Shown: positions 8,275 to 17,919, counted from the stretch's first letter. The stretch: DNA of 64,000 nucleotides from Kangiella shandongensis (GCF_020005365.1 NZ_JACNML010000003.1:1-64000), one strand, 5' to 3'. The notes: a model not told the origin generated them from the sequence alone. Made by a program: numbers and translations.

Positions 8275-9252
8275 CTAGCCCTCTTGTTGTGCAAAAAACT
8301 CTCTATTCGCCACCAGCTCATCTCGCAACTCCTGCATGTCCTTTGGCATCGGTGCTCGCCACTCGATATACTCACCAGTCACTGGGTGCTTTAATCCTAA
8401 TAAACTGGCATGCAAAGCCTGACGTTTAAAACCACTTAGCTTTTCTTTAAGCGCCGGCGTAATTTTAGTAGGCACCCGATAGCGACCGCTATACAGCGGA
8501 TCGCCAACAATTGGAAACTTTAAATAACTCATATGAACACGAATCTGGTGAGTTCGCCCTGTCTCTAGTCGTAACTTTAAATGAGAGTGATCCAGAAATT
8601 TCTCTGCTACCCGGTAATGGGTAATGGCTCGGCGACCATCAGCCACGACAGCCATTGCGGTTCGCTTTGTAGGGTGACGCCCAATTGGAGCATCAATCGA
8701 ACTTCCAGAAACCATCACCCGATTGACAATGGCATCATACTCACGAGTAAAAGCGCGATTCTGTAATTGTTCAACCAGACTAGTATGAGCAGCAATAGTT
8801 TTGGCAACAACCAATAGACCTGTGGTGTCTTTATCCAATCGATGAATAATTCCGGCCCTGGGCAAATTAGACAGTTGTGGGCAATGGTACAATAAAGCAT
8901 TCACCATGGTACCCTCCTGGTTGCCAGCTCCTGGATGAACGACTAACCCTGCCGGTTTATTCACTACAAGCAGATCGTCATCCTCAAACACAATATCCAA
9001 ATCAATCGCTTCGGGCTGCCAGTCGCCTGCAACTTCGATTTCAGCATTGATCTCAACCAGCTCAAAACCGGCCATTTTATGCTTGTTTGACTTTACAACT
9101 TCCCCATTAACCTGAACAAAGCCTTGCTTGACCCAGTCCTGTATGCGGGAGCGAGAATAATCCTCAAAAGTTTCAGAAAGCGCTAAGTCGAGCCTTTTTC
9201 CGTAAACTTTTTCATCAAATGTATGTCTGAGTTCTATAGATTGGGTAGTCAT
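8275..9252 (-). CDS. rluD: 23S rRNA pseudouridine synthase RluD
   Basis: RluD makes pseudouridines in helix 69 of 23S rRNA (1911, 1915 and 1917 in E. coli). The 325-residue protein has an N-terminal S4 RNA-binding domain (about residues 17-75, RIQDWVKQGFVQVNG) and the RluA-family catalytic segment HRLDKDTTGLLVVAK with the nucleophilic aspartate, then a GRTHQIRVHM block. Length, order with pgeF and divergence from bamD reproduce the E. coli layout and support RluD over RluA or RluC. The start codon has only a weak ribosome-binding site. Only 92 bp separate it from bamD, and this must contain both promoters. Confidence 0.95.
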   Translation of the reverse strand: MTTQSIELRHTFDEKVYGKRLDLALSETFEDYSRSRIQDWVKQGFVQVNGEVVKSNKHKMAGFELVEINAEIEVAGDWQPEAIDLDIVFEDDDLLVVNKPAGLVVHPGAGNQEGTMVNALLYHCPQLSNLPRAGIIHRLDKDTTGLLVVAKTIAAHTSLVEQLQNRAFTREYDAIVNRVMVSGSSIDAPIGRHPTKRTAMAVVADGRRAITHYRVAEKFLDHSHLKLRLETGRTHQIRVHMSYLKFPIVGDPLYSGRYRVPTKITPALKEKLSGFKRQALHASLLGLKHPVTGEYIEWRAPMPKDMQELRDELVANREFFAQQEG

Positions 9253-9344
9253 TGTAAATTCGCGTAAAAAGATTGGCGTATGACAAGCTGTCAGTTAGAA
9301 TGGCTCTCATTGTATCAGGGTTAATATAAACAGAAAGAATTAAT

Positions 9345-10118
9345 ATGCAAAAAAACATTTTAGTGATACTTGCTGGCATTTTATTCACTTTAGCCGGCTG
9401 TTCCAGCACTCCTGACAAGGATACAGATCTGGAAGATACCAAGCTTGAAGTCATGACAGCTCAGCAGTTATTTGATCGAGCTAAAAGTGCAACGCTATCG
9501 GGGAACTATACTCGTGCTGTCGAATTGCTTGAAGAAATTGATACCCGCTACCCGTTTGGCAGCATTTCTGAGCAGGCAAAGCTGGATCTTATTTATGCTT
9601 ACTTTAAAAAAGCAGACTATGAAGCAGGACAGGCTCTAGCCGATCGCTTCCTTCGTCAACACCCACAACATGAGAATGCTGATTATGTGTACTACATGAA
9701 AGGGGTGATGCATTTTGAATCAGAGGTTGGCTTTTTTAAGGAAACCTTCCAAGCCGATCTGGAAACTCGAGATACCACCAATTTAGAAGCGGCTTTCGAT
9801 AACTTTAGAGCGCTGGTTGAAGTCTATCCGAAAAGCAAGTACGCTCCAGATGCCCGTAAACGCATGATTCAAATTCGTAACCTGCTTGCAGAAAATCAGC
9901 TTCATATTGCTCAATTTTACATGGAACGAGACACTTATGTCGCCGCGGCTAATCGAGCAAAATACATAGTGGAGAACTATCCCCAAACCCCTGCAGTCCC
10001 TTACGCTCTCGATATGCTGGTCAAGGCTTACAATATCTTAGAGCTACCCGAGCTGGCTGAGCAATATAGAAAGACACTGCTACTCAATTACCCGGATTAT
10101 GACTTTGCTGATCTATGA
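9345..10118 (+). CDS. bamD: Outer membrane assembly lipoprotein BamD
   Basis: BamD is the essential lipoprotein partner of BamA in the complex that inserts beta-barrel proteins into the outer membrane. The 257-residue precursor has a lipoprotein signal with lipobox LAGC (Cys about residue 19), then five TPR-like helical repeats, including YTRAVELLEEIDTRYPFG and YVAAANRAKYIVENYP. Length and repeat phasing fit BamD. The gene is monocistronic: divergent from rluD and closed by a bidirectional terminator shared with glnB. Confidence 0.96.
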   Translation: MQKNILVILAGILFTLAGCSSTPDKDTDLEDTKLEVMTAQQLFDRAKSATLSGNYTRAVELLEEIDTRYPFGSISEQAKLDLIYAYFKKADYEAGQALADRFLRQHPQHENADYVYYMKGVMHFESEVGFFKETFQADLETRDTTNLEAAFDNFRALVEVYPKSKYAPDARKRMIQIRNLLAENQLHIAQFYMERDTYVAAANRAKYIVENYPQTPAVPYALDMLVKAYNILELPELAEQYRKTLLLNYPDYDFADL

Positions 10119-10136
10119 AGTATCGATTTGAAAACG

Positions 10137-10162
10137 AAAAAAGCGGCAATTGCCGCTTTTTT
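10137..10162. terminator. Bidirectional terminator between bamD and glnB
   Basis: AAAAAAGCGGCAA is followed by its perfect complement TTGCCGCTTTTTT, giving a T-run in both directions for the two converging genes. Confidence 0.92.
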
Positions 10163-10176
10163 ACCAATACAAGACG

Positions 10177-10533
<357 letters not shown>

Positions 10534-12150
10534 TTATTTAAACTGTCTTCCAAAGCCCGAAGTAATCGGGTAACGTCGGTCACGACCAAAGGCTCGTGAA
10601 CTGATTCTTATGCCTATAGGAGCCTGACGACGCTTGTGTTCATTAATATCCACCAGACGGATGACTTTACGAACCGTCTCTTCATCATGACCTAACGACA
10701 CAATATCAGAAATGCTCTTATCATGCTCAACATACGCCTCAAGTATCTCATCCAGCACTTCGTATGGCGGTAGATTATCCTCATCAACCTGTTCGGGAGC
10801 CAGCTCAGCGCTCGGCGGTCGGGTGATAACCCTTTCAGGGATAACCGGCGATACCGTATTTCTATAACGCGCCAACTGATAAACCATGGTCTTAGGAACA
10901 TCCTTTAACACATCGAGTCCGCCAGCCATGTCACCATACAAAGTACAGTAGCCAACCGCAACTTCAGACTTGTTTCCAGTGGTGAGCACTAAACGACCAA
11001 ACTTGTTTGAAAGTCCCATCAAAATGGTACCGCGGCAGCGTGCCTGAATATTCTGTTCTGTCACACCGGGCTCTGTGCCCTCTAACTGAGGCTGCATCTG
11101 CTGCATGAAGGCATCACATATTGGCTCAATGGAAATAATATCGAACTCCACTCCTAAAGCCTCTGACTCTGCCTGTGCATCTTCAACACTCATACTCGCA
11201 GTATAGCGATACGGCATCATGACCGCATTAACGTTCTCTTTACCCAAGGCATCCACGGCAACAGCAAGAGTTACCGCAGAGTCAATTCCCCCGGAAAGTC
11301 CTAATAAAGCTCCAGGGAAACCGTTTTTACGGACATAATCTTTAACGCCAAGCACTAGGGCCTGCCAGATTTCCTCTTCATCGTCCCACTGCTTATAACT
11401 TTGCTCCAGAGAAGTCAGGCGGTCGGTTGCTTTATCAAAATCGATACAGGCAAAGTCCTCAGCCATCTCAGCGGCCATAAAAACGCACTCCCCATTGGAG
11501 TTATAGGCGCTGGAGCAGCCGTCGAAAATGAGCTCATCCTGCCCACCGATCTGATTAACATAAACTACAGGAATATTATTTTCGCTGGCTCGACTGGCCA
11601 TTTCCTGACCTCTGACTTCTGCTTTGCCATGATAATACGGTGAAGCATTCGGGCTCAGAATAAGCTCGGCTCCTGCAAGTTTGGCTACCTTGGCTGGCTC
11701 TTTAAACCATAGGTCTTCACATATAAGAAGACTTATCTTAACCCCTTTAAACTCAACAACCGGGCATTGACTACCGGCAGTGAAATAACGTTTTTCATCA
11801 AATACTTCATAATTAGGCAGGAGTTGCTTGTCATAACATAGCAGGCACTCGCCATTGTGTATAAAGCTGGCCGAGTTATAAATCTCAGTCCCCTGCCTCC
11901 TTGGGTGACCAATGACCATTGCGACACGGGTATCGATCGACTTAATCTCTTCCAACGCCTTGTCAACAATCAGGTAGAGATCTGGGCGAAGAAGTAAATC
12001 CTCGGGGGGATAACCACATAATGCCAGTTCAGAAAATACGACAATGTCGGCATTTCTTTCTTCTGCCTGAATAACAGAGTTTTTTATAAGCTGCAGGTTA
12101 TATTTTATATCCCCTACAATGTAGTTGTTTTGCGCAAGGGCGATACGCAT
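10534..12150 (-). CDS. nadE: Glutamine-dependent NAD+ synthetase
   Basis: NadE amidates deamido-NAD+ using ammonia from glutamine. The N-terminal nitrilase-type glutaminase (about residues 1-250) has its Glu in FSELALCGYPPEDL, Lys in YDKQLLPNYEVFDE and Cys in LLICEDLWF. The C-terminal synthetase has the PP-loop LGLSGGIDSAVTL. The frame is open to 12243, but the extra 31 residues (MSFLFKFYRF onward) are not family-like. MRIALAQNNYIVGDI at 12150 is the usual N-terminus, giving 538 residues. It is divergent from pilS and directly upstream of glnB. Confidence 0.95.
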   Translation of the reverse strand: MRIALAQNNYIVGDIKYNLQLIKNSVIQAEERNADIVVFSELALCGYPPEDLLLRPDLYLIVDKALEEIKSIDTRVAMVIGHPRRQGTEIYNSASFIHNGECLLCYDKQLLPNYEVFDEKRYFTAGSQCPVVEFKGVKISLLICEDLWFKEPAKVAKLAGAELILSPNASPYYHGKAEVRGQEMASRASENNIPVVYVNQIGGQDELIFDGCSSAYNSNGECVFMAAEMAEDFACIDFDKATDRLTSLEQSYKQWDDEEEIWQALVLGVKDYVRKNGFPGALLGLSGGIDSAVTLAVAVDALGKENVNAVMMPYRYTASMSVEDAQAESEALGVEFDIISIEPICDAFMQQMQPQLEGTEPGVTEQNIQARCRGTILMGLSNKFGRLVLTTGNKSEVAVGYCTLYGDMAGGLDVLKDVPKTMVYQLARYRNTVSPVIPERVITRPPSAELAPEQVDEDNLPPYEVLDEILEAYVEHDKSISDIVSLGHDEETVRKVIRLVDINEHKRRQAPIGIRISSRAFGRDRRYPITSGFGRQFK

Positions 12151-12287
12151 ATTGATTCTCAACGTCAAATTATCGGTATATTGTCTAATAATTACGTCAT
12201 TTTTCAAAGTCTTAAAGCGGTAAAACTTGAAAAGAAACGACACAACACTTAATCTTTGTTATGACAATGAGTTACGAAGGATCAAAA

Positions 12288-13862
12288 GTGCGAAATAACA
12301 ATAAGAAAATTGAGTTTGGGTGGCAATTTCTGCGGTACTACGCCGTTACGAGGCTGATACTATGTCTGCTACTGTTATTGCTGCCTTTTCTTTTTCAGGC
12401 GCAGGACAAACTTTATGATGCGGATACCTATACAACAGCGGCCATCAGCTATTTAATTGTAGCGAGCCTGTTGCTTTTCATGGCTTTTGTCGAGCATCAG
12501 TTTAGAATACAAAGCATTATACCGCCGATCCTTGATATCTTTTTCATTGGGCTACTGGCCTATGCCGGATACCAAAGTACTTCGGTGTACATCTTGATCA
12601 TGTCCCTGGTTGCCATCGTCGGCATTTTCCTTACCCGCCACAGAGGTGGCTTACTTTACGGATTACTTGCCTGTGGTGCGATTATTGTTATCCGGAATTA
12701 TCGACTGGACGATATCAGCATCACAGACTTCTCTGATGTCAGCTTACAGATAGCGGCAATCTTAGCCGTTTCCGTTCTGGCAAACACGCTCGCACGGCGC
12801 ATGACAGATTATGAAGTTGAAACCATTGAGCAACAGCACTCAATACATAACCTTCATACATTAAACAAACAGATTATTGATAAAATGAACCGTGGTGTCA
12901 TCGTTGTCGACAGAGACTACAAGGTTCAGCACATCAACCAGACAGCCTGGTATGGCCTGGGGCTTCCTGAAAACCCGGTTGGTAAGCCACTGAAAACCAT
13001 AGCGGATGAACTGGCTTACCAACTGGAAACTTCCACCCCAGTACAGGGTGATTTAACACGAGAAGGGCTGCCATTTAGAGCAACCAATACAGGCCCGCAA
13101 TTACTGCCCCACTTCATACCTCTGGTCAAGGGCGAGAAGATCCTGATAACGCTGGATAACTACTCCGAAGTCTTAAAACGGGCGCACCAGCTTAAGCTGG
13201 CCTCGCTGGGACAGCTGACGGCGAACATTGCGCATGAAGTTAAAAATCCATTAAGTGCTATTAACCAGGCATCTCAACTCCTGGCGGAGACGGAAAATCT
13301 CTCTCAGGAAGAAAAAGAGCTAACAGCTATTATCCAGCGCCAATCAAAACGAATTAATGAAATTATTGAAAATGTACAAAAAGCCTCTAAAAGTAAGCCA
13401 CCTAAAAGACAACAGTTCTTACTGCATGATTTTATTAAAAGCTTTACCCAGGAGTATCAGCAGGGGCTCAATTTTCAACCATCCATGACCGTTGAAAACA
13501 TTGAAGACTCACTAACCGTCCACTTTGACAAAAGCCAACTGAAGCAGATCCTTGCTAATCTTTTTGATAATGGTCTGAAATACAGTTATCAAAATACCAA
13601 AGAGTATCGACTGCATATTGTAGCTGGGCAAGACCCTATCAGTGGTGACCTGTTTCTAGATGTTATTGATGAGGGGCCCGGTGTCAGCCTGGAAGACAAG
13701 GATAAAATCTTTGAACCCTTTTATACCACAGCTCATGATGGCACAGGCTTGGGTCTATACATTTCAAAAGAATTGTGTGAAGCTAATCAGGCTAGGCTAG
13801 ACTGTATCCCTGTGGCTTTTGGAGGTGCTTGCTTCCGGATCAGTTTTGATAACTATCAATAA
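12288..13862 (+). CDS. pilS: PilS-like sensor histidine kinase
   Basis: The protein has six hydrophobic segments in the first about 170 residues, a PAS-like domain, then the kinase core: H-box IAHEVKNPLSA, N-box NLFDNGLKYS, G1 DEGPG and G2 GTGLGLYISKEL. In Pseudomonas, PilS controls pilin expression through PilR. The frame opens at ATG 12261 without a ribosome-binding site, whereas GTG 12288 sits 6 bp after GAAGGA (12276-12281), so 12288 is preferred (524 residues). It precedes the pilR-like gene by 15 bp, and the pair lies upstream of a fimT-like gene as in Pseudomonas. Confidence 0.88.
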   Translation: MRNNNKKIEFGWQFLRYYAVTRLILCLLLLLLPFLFQAQDKLYDADTYTTAAISYLIVASLLLFMAFVEHQFRIQSIIPPILDIFFIGLLAYAGYQSTSVYILIMSLVAIVGIFLTRHRGGLLYGLLACGAIIVIRNYRLDDISITDFSDVSLQIAAILAVSVLANTLARRMTDYEVETIEQQHSIHNLHTLNKQIIDKMNRGVIVVDRDYKVQHINQTAWYGLGLPENPVGKPLKTIADELAYQLETSTPVQGDLTREGLPFRATNTGPQLLPHFIPLVKGEKILITLDNYSEVLKRAHQLKLASLGQLTANIAHEVKNPLSAINQASQLLAETENLSQEEKELTAIIQRQSKRINEIIENVQKASKSKPPKRQQFLLHDFIKSFTQEYQQGLNFQPSMTVENIEDSLTVHFDKSQLKQILANLFDNGLKYSYQNTKEYRLHIVAGQDPISGDLFLDVIDEGPGVSLEDKDKIFEPFYTTAHDGTGLGLYISKELCEANQARLDCIPVAFGGACFRISFDNYQ

Positions 13863-13877
13863 GGACATCACTACACT

Positions 13878-15197
13878 ATGACACCGTCTCAGTCAAAAGT
13901 CTTACTCATTGACGATGAAGCAGATATCCGTCACCTGCTCACGATGACTCTCATTCAAATGAAACTGGATGTAGTGAGCTGTAAGGATCTAACTGAGGCG
14001 AAAGAAGTATTAAAGGAACAAACCTTTGACTTTTGCCTGACTGATTTAAAGCTTCCAGATGGTAATGGCTTGGATATGGTAAGTTACTGTAAAGCGCATT
14101 ACCCCAATATGCCAATCGCCGTCATAACCGCTTATAGCACCACGGAAAAAGCCATTGAGGCAATGAAGCTCGGAGCTTTCGATTTCCTTTCCAAACCTAT
14201 TGATTTGAATCACTTGCGACAGCTTCTTAAACATGCATTTAAATTTAATCAAAGCGAACAAAGCTATCAAAAAGATACGATTTACAAAGTCCTAACGGGC
14301 AATGATCAGCTTGTCTCAGAATTGAGACAAAAAATTGGTAAAGTAAAAAGCTCCCAGGCCCCAGTTGTTATTACTGGAGAGGCAGGCACAGGAAAAGAAG
14401 CTCTCGCACAAATTATCCATAAACAAAGCTCACGCTCTGAATCGCCAATTGTTTTTTTGGATTTCGAGGCCTACCATCAAGATAACCACGAAGATGTATT
14501 ATTCTTAAACAACGATGAACACAGCAGTTACCTGTCCAAAGCTAACCATGGCACCCTTGTTCTCAACAACATTCAAATGCTTAGCAATCCTTTACAGAAA
14601 AGGTTTCTGCAAGCTATCGAAGAGAAGCAATTTCTGGTAGAGAACCTTGACGAACCGAGTCATCTTGACATTCGCGTAATCGTTTGTAGTGAACACCTGC
14701 TGAGCAGTTATGTTGAACACGGATTGCTTCGTGAAGATCTCTACTTTCGGCTCAATGTAATTAGTTTAGAAATACCCAACCTCCACGACAGGCAGGATGA
14801 TTTTGAATTAATCGTCAATTCTTACCTTGAAGAGTTTGCTCCAGATAAAACCATCACTCAGGAAGCCATGGAAAAACTGCTACAGCATAAATTTCCATAC
14901 AATTATCGTGAACTTGAGAACGTATTATCTAAGGCTGCAACTCTTGCAGATGGCGACACCATTAAAATCGATGATCTCATCATAGTAAGTCCCGGTGCTC
15001 CAACTAAAAAAATAGCGCCAGTCCCTAATAATGAACGTGGCGACATGGCACTCGATGAGTACCTTGAAGCTATCGAAAAGAAAGAAATTGAAAAGGCACT
15101 GGAAAAAACCCGTTGGAATAGGACTGAAGCAGCGAAACTTCTTAAAATCAGCTTTAGAACGATTCGCTACAAAATGAAAAAACTCAATATTGAATAA
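13878..15197 (+). CDS. pilR: PilR-like NtrC-family response regulator with degenerate ATPase domain
   Basis: The 439-residue protein has a complete receiver domain (acidic pocket Asp12-Asp13, phosphoacceptor Asp56, Lys106) and a C-terminal Fis-type helix-turn-helix (NRTEAAKLLKISFRTIRYKM). The middle domain keeps Walker A GEAGTGKE (167-174) and the REDLYFRLNV region. It has no GAFTGA loop, which sigma-54 activators need. The Walker B motif, normally LFLDEI, reads LVLNNI (227-232), losing both acids. It is therefore unlikely to hydrolyse ATP or remodel sigma-54 polymerase in the usual way. TyrR and Rhodobacter NtrC are known family members without GAFTGA. Role in pilus gene control is inferred from pilS and fimT on either side. 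Confidence 0.85.
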   Translation: MTPSQSKVLLIDDEADIRHLLTMTLIQMKLDVVSCKDLTEAKEVLKEQTFDFCLTDLKLPDGNGLDMVSYCKAHYPNMPIAVITAYSTTEKAIEAMKLGAFDFLSKPIDLNHLRQLLKHAFKFNQSEQSYQKDTIYKVLTGNDQLVSELRQKIGKVKSSQAPVVITGEAGTGKEALAQIIHKQSSRSESPIVFLDFEAYHQDNHEDVLFLNNDEHSSYLSKANHGTLVLNNIQMLSNPLQKRFLQAIEEKQFLVENLDEPSHLDIRVIVCSEHLLSSYVEHGLLREDLYFRLNVISLEIPNLHDRQDDFELIVNSYLEEFAPDKTITQEAMEKLLQHKFPYNYRELENVLSKAATLADGDTIKIDDLIIVSPGAPTKKIAPVPNNERGDMALDEYLEAIEKKEIEKALEKTRWNRTEAAKLLKISFRTIRYKMKKLNIE

Positions 15198-15218
15198 AAG
15201 ACTTAGTTAAAACTGAGA

Positions 15219-15250
15219 CATTTCCTACACATCAACACTAGCATGTCCTA
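15219..15250 (+). promoter_or_regulatory. Direct repeat pair, candidate regulator site upstream of the pseudopilin
   Basis: CATTTCCTA (15219-15227) recurs as CATGTCCTA (15242-15250), 23 bp apart, about two helical turns, in the pilR to pseudopilin gap. No sigma-54 promoter motif is visible there. This is a weak candidate for the binding site of the adjacent response regulator. Confidence 0.3.
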
Positions 15251-15277
15251 ATGTTTCATAGTCTGGGATAAGGTACC

Positions 15278-15312
15278 GTACAGTCTTCAGGTAACAGATA
15301 AGGAGACTGTAC
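15278..15312 (+). promoter_or_regulatory. Inverted repeat that could mask the pseudopilin ribosome-binding site
   Basis: GTACAGTCT (15278-15286) pairs perfectly with AGACTGTAC (15304-15312), which directly abuts the ATG. The AAGGAGA ribosome-binding site straddles the loop and the right arm, so folding would hinder initiation. Confidence 0.45.
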
Positions 15313-15810
15313 ATGGAAAAAGGAATTTCCCTGATAGAGCTCATCATAACGCTGGCTATACTTAGCATCATTAGTGCTCTATCCATTCCACCGATGAAAA
15401 GGTTTATTGCTCAACAAAGCGTTATTGCCGACGTAAGACTTATTATTAATACGATAAATACTGCTCGTAATAAGTCAATTACGTTAAGAGAGCCATTAAA
15501 GATTTGTGGTTATACCACAACTGATACCTGCAGCAGTAACTGGCGTAAACTAAAAGTTACAGCGATCAACCAAAAAACAGTCCTGCACACCCTGACCTTG
15601 CAATCTGACTATAAACATGTGCACTGGTCAGCATTCCAACACAAACCCGGCCTAACCATAAATACCAAAGGATTTACTCATCACCAAAATGGAACCTTGT
15701 ATCTTTGCCATAATCTCTACCCTAGCCTGCACAGAGCTGTAGTCGTAAGTAAATCAGGCAAAACATCGGTTAAGCAGGACTCAAGTAAACTACAGAGCAG
15801 ATGTGGTTAA
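15313..15810 (+). CDS. fimT: FimT/GspH-type pseudopilin
   Basis: The 165-residue precursor has a short type IV prepilin leader MEKG followed by ISLIELIITLAI. The cleavage Gly and Glu at mature position 5 are both present, and a hydrophobic N-terminal helix follows. The rest is a GspH/FimT-like soluble domain with four cysteines, including two in the segment ICGYTTTDTCSSNW. FimT-type minor pilins prime the pilus and bind DNA in some species. It follows pilSR as in Pseudomonas, but the usual fimU-pilVWXY1E genes do not follow; ppnN does. Family is clear, exact orthology less so. Confidence 0.8.
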   Translation: MEKGISLIELIITLAILSIISALSIPPMKRFIAQQSVIADVRLIINTINTARNKSITLREPLKICGYTTTDTCSSNWRKLKVTAINQKTVLHTLTLQSDYKHVHWSAFQHKPGLTINTKGFTHHQNGTLYLCHNLYPSLHRAVVVSKSGKTSVKQDSSKLQSRCG

Positions 15811-15883
15811 TGCTTGAGATGATGGTTGCTAGCCGTGTGCGAATAATCTAAAGTAAAAGAAAGGATAATAAACTTTCGCCTAA

Positions 15884-17278
15884 ATGAATTACACTGATAT
15901 TGAAATCACAGCTGAATCCGGCTTAGAACTTTTAACGAATGATGAGATTGCTCGCCTTAGTGAACACTCTCAAGGCGGCGATCATGAGTTATTTAAGAAG
16001 TGCATTCTCGCCGTGCTCAATAGCACACAAATTACGGACGAACTTACTCTGTATGAAGAGCAATTAAAGTACTTTGACGTTGAAGTTCTACAGCTCAATA
16101 AAGGCGTTAAACTAAAGCTAAAGAATGCTCCTAGCACTGCCTTGGTTGACGGCGCAATGATTCAGGGTTTAAAAGAGCAGGTCTTTAGTGTTTTAAGAGA
16201 CATAGTGTTCCTAAAACAAGAGTTGGAATCAAACTCTCGAATTGACTTTAATTCGAGTAACGGTTGTACCAATGCGATTTTTCACATCCTGCGGAATGCC
16301 AAAGCGCTAAAACCCGGAGTTGATCCCAATATGGTCGTTTGCTGGGGAGGTCATGCCATACCTGAATTTGAATATCAGTATACCAAAGAAGTTGGTTATC
16401 GACTGGGATTAAGAGGCTTAGACATCATCACTGGCTGTGGTATCGGTGCCATGAAAGGTCCAATGAAAGGGGCTCTGATAGGCCATTCTAAACAACGCAT
16501 CAACGATGGTCGCTATATTGGCATAACCGAACCCGGTATTATCGCTGCAGAGTCCCCCAACCCCATTGTCAACGAACTCATCATCATGCCAGATATTGAG
16601 AAACGCCTGGAAACCTTTGTTCGACTGGGGCATAGCTTCGTCGTCTTTCCAGGGGGTGTTGGAACAGCTGAAGAGATACTTTATATTCTGGGTATTCTGC
16701 TCCACCCTGATAACAAAGACACTCCCTTTCCGCTCATCTTCACTGGCCCAAAGGAGTCCTCACCTTACTTTGAAAGAATTGATCGCTTCATCGGCGACAC
16801 GCTGGGGCCTGAAGCGCAGTCAAAGTATGAAATAATCATTGATGACCCGGTTGCCGTTTCTCGTTCAGTACAGAAAGGAATACGCGCTGTCCGGGAATAT
16901 CGAAAAAGTACCCACGACGCATTCCATTTTAACTGGCAGCTGCAGATTTTGTGGGACTTTCAGGAGGCATTTGTACCGACCCATGACAATATGGCAAAAC
17001 TAAACCTAAGCGCCGAACAACCCATCCATTTATTAGCGGCCAATCTCAGAAAAGCATTTTCTGGTATTGTCGCAGGCAATATCAAAGAAAAAGGTATCTG
17101 TGAAGTTGCCAAACATGGGCCTTACCATATAAAAGGAGACATTGATGTCATGGACCAACTGGACTCGTTATTAGAAGCTTTTGTAAGCCAAAAACGCATG
17201 AAATTAAATGCGGAGAGCTATGTCCCTTGCTATAAAGTCTTAAAACCCGAGGGCGCAAAAGAGCACTTGCCAGTTTAA
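15884..17278 (+). CDS. ppnN: Nucleotide 5'-monophosphate nucleosidase PpnN (YgdH)
   Basis: PpnN splits purine and pyrimidine monophosphates to the base and ribose 5-phosphate and is stimulated by (p)ppGpp in E. coli. The 464-residue protein shows the LOG-family Rossmann core, with GCGIGAMKGPMKGA and the PGGVGTAEE catalytic segment. It also has the YgdH-specific N-terminal domain (LAVLNS, FDVEVLQLNKGVKL, VDGAMI) and C-terminal domain. Length is close to the E. coli enzyme. The nearest ribosome-binding-like sequence (AAAGGA) is about 19 bp upstream, so the start is slightly uncertain. It stands alone between the pilus genes and a convergent CAP-protein gene. Confidence 0.92.
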   Translation: MNYTDIEITAESGLELLTNDEIARLSEHSQGGDHELFKKCILAVLNSTQITDELTLYEEQLKYFDVEVLQLNKGVKLKLKNAPSTALVDGAMIQGLKEQVFSVLRDIVFLKQELESNSRIDFNSSNGCTNAIFHILRNAKALKPGVDPNMVVCWGGHAIPEFEYQYTKEVGYRLGLRGLDIITGCGIGAMKGPMKGALIGHSKQRINDGRYIGITEPGIIAAESPNPIVNELIIMPDIEKRLETFVRLGHSFVVFPGGVGTAEEILYILGILLHPDNKDTPFPLIFTGPKESSPYFERIDRFIGDTLGPEAQSKYEIIIDDPVAVSRSVQKGIRAVREYRKSTHDAFHFNWQLQILWDFQEAFVPTHDNMAKLNLSAEQPIHLLAANLRKAFSGIVAGNIKEKGICEVAKHGPYHIKGDIDVMDQLDSLLEAFVSQKRMKLNAESYVPCYKVLKPEGAKEHLPV

Positions 17279-17316
17279 GAGAAGTGGCCAGTCAGAAATA
17301 ATAGCTGGCACCAAAC

Positions 17317-17919
17317 TCACTTCATAGGTTTGCTGATAGTGTTCATATCGTCTTCGTCATAGGCTTCAGGATCAACCTGAACCTCCTCCTTTTCGGCTGC
17401 GATATAAACGACCCAATAGTCAACGTGTGGGCTATTCCAATTATAAGCATAACCAACACCAATATCGTTTTGCTGTAAGAAAAAGTCGTGCTCGCCAAAT
17501 AAATGAACGCGGTGATGGTAAGAGTTTTTAAAGTTATCCAGTACCTCAGAGGCTCTTGAGTAGCCCCCTTGCACTGCTTCTACATGGTTCAGCCCAACAG
17601 CTCCGGTCGGAACGTATAGGCTATAACCTGCATCAATAAGCCGCTGGTCTGGCGTTCCCCCCTCTCCATAGTGAGTCACTTTTCCGCTATTAGCCATTTC
17701 TTCAGCTTTTGCCTGAGCAATTTTAGTCAATAGATTGTGGCAATGTAGCTCACTTCTTAACTGATCCTGATCTTGTACAACTAACTTTGCTAACTCCCTT
17801 GCCTGCTCATTGAGACCACACTCTTCATAATTATCATTGTTATCTTGCTTTACTTCTGATGCATGAAGAGAAACACTTAAACTAGCTGTTAGAAATATTC
17901 CCAGGCCACTCTTTAACAT
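17317..17919 (-). CDS. Secreted CAP/SCP-domain protein
   Basis: The reading frame opens at 17961, but the ATG at 17919 follows AGGA and begins a signal peptide (MLKSGLGIFLTASLSVSLHAS), so it is preferred (201 residues). The mature protein has a CAP domain: HCHNLLTKIAQAKAEEMA, then HYGEGG, then YHHRVHLFGEHDFFLQQNDIGVGYAYN, then VDYWVVYIA. These blocks correspond to the family's helix and His/Glu cavity motifs. Bacterial CAP proteins are exported and mostly of unknown function. It overlaps the end of the MscS gene by 38 bp, so the two are probably cotranscribed. Confidence 0.8.
   Translation of the reverse strand: MLKSGLGIFLTASLSVSLHASEVKQDNNDNYEECGLNEQARELAKLVVQDQDQLRSELHCHNLLTKIAQAKAEEMANSGKVTHYGEGGTPDQRLIDAGYSLYVPTGAVGLNHVEAVQGGYSRASEVLDNFKNSYHHRVHLFGEHDFFLQQNDIGVGYAYNWNSPHVDYWVVYIAAEKEEVQVDPEAYDEDDMNTISKPMK

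Noticed and set aside
12151-12243. N-terminal extension of nadE
   Set aside because: The 31 extra residues are unlike the family; MRIALAQ at 12150 is the normal start.
13878-15197. PilR-like gene as a pseudogene
   Set aside because: The frame is intact at normal length, and the receiver and DNA-binding domains keep their key residues, so specialised function is more likely than decay.
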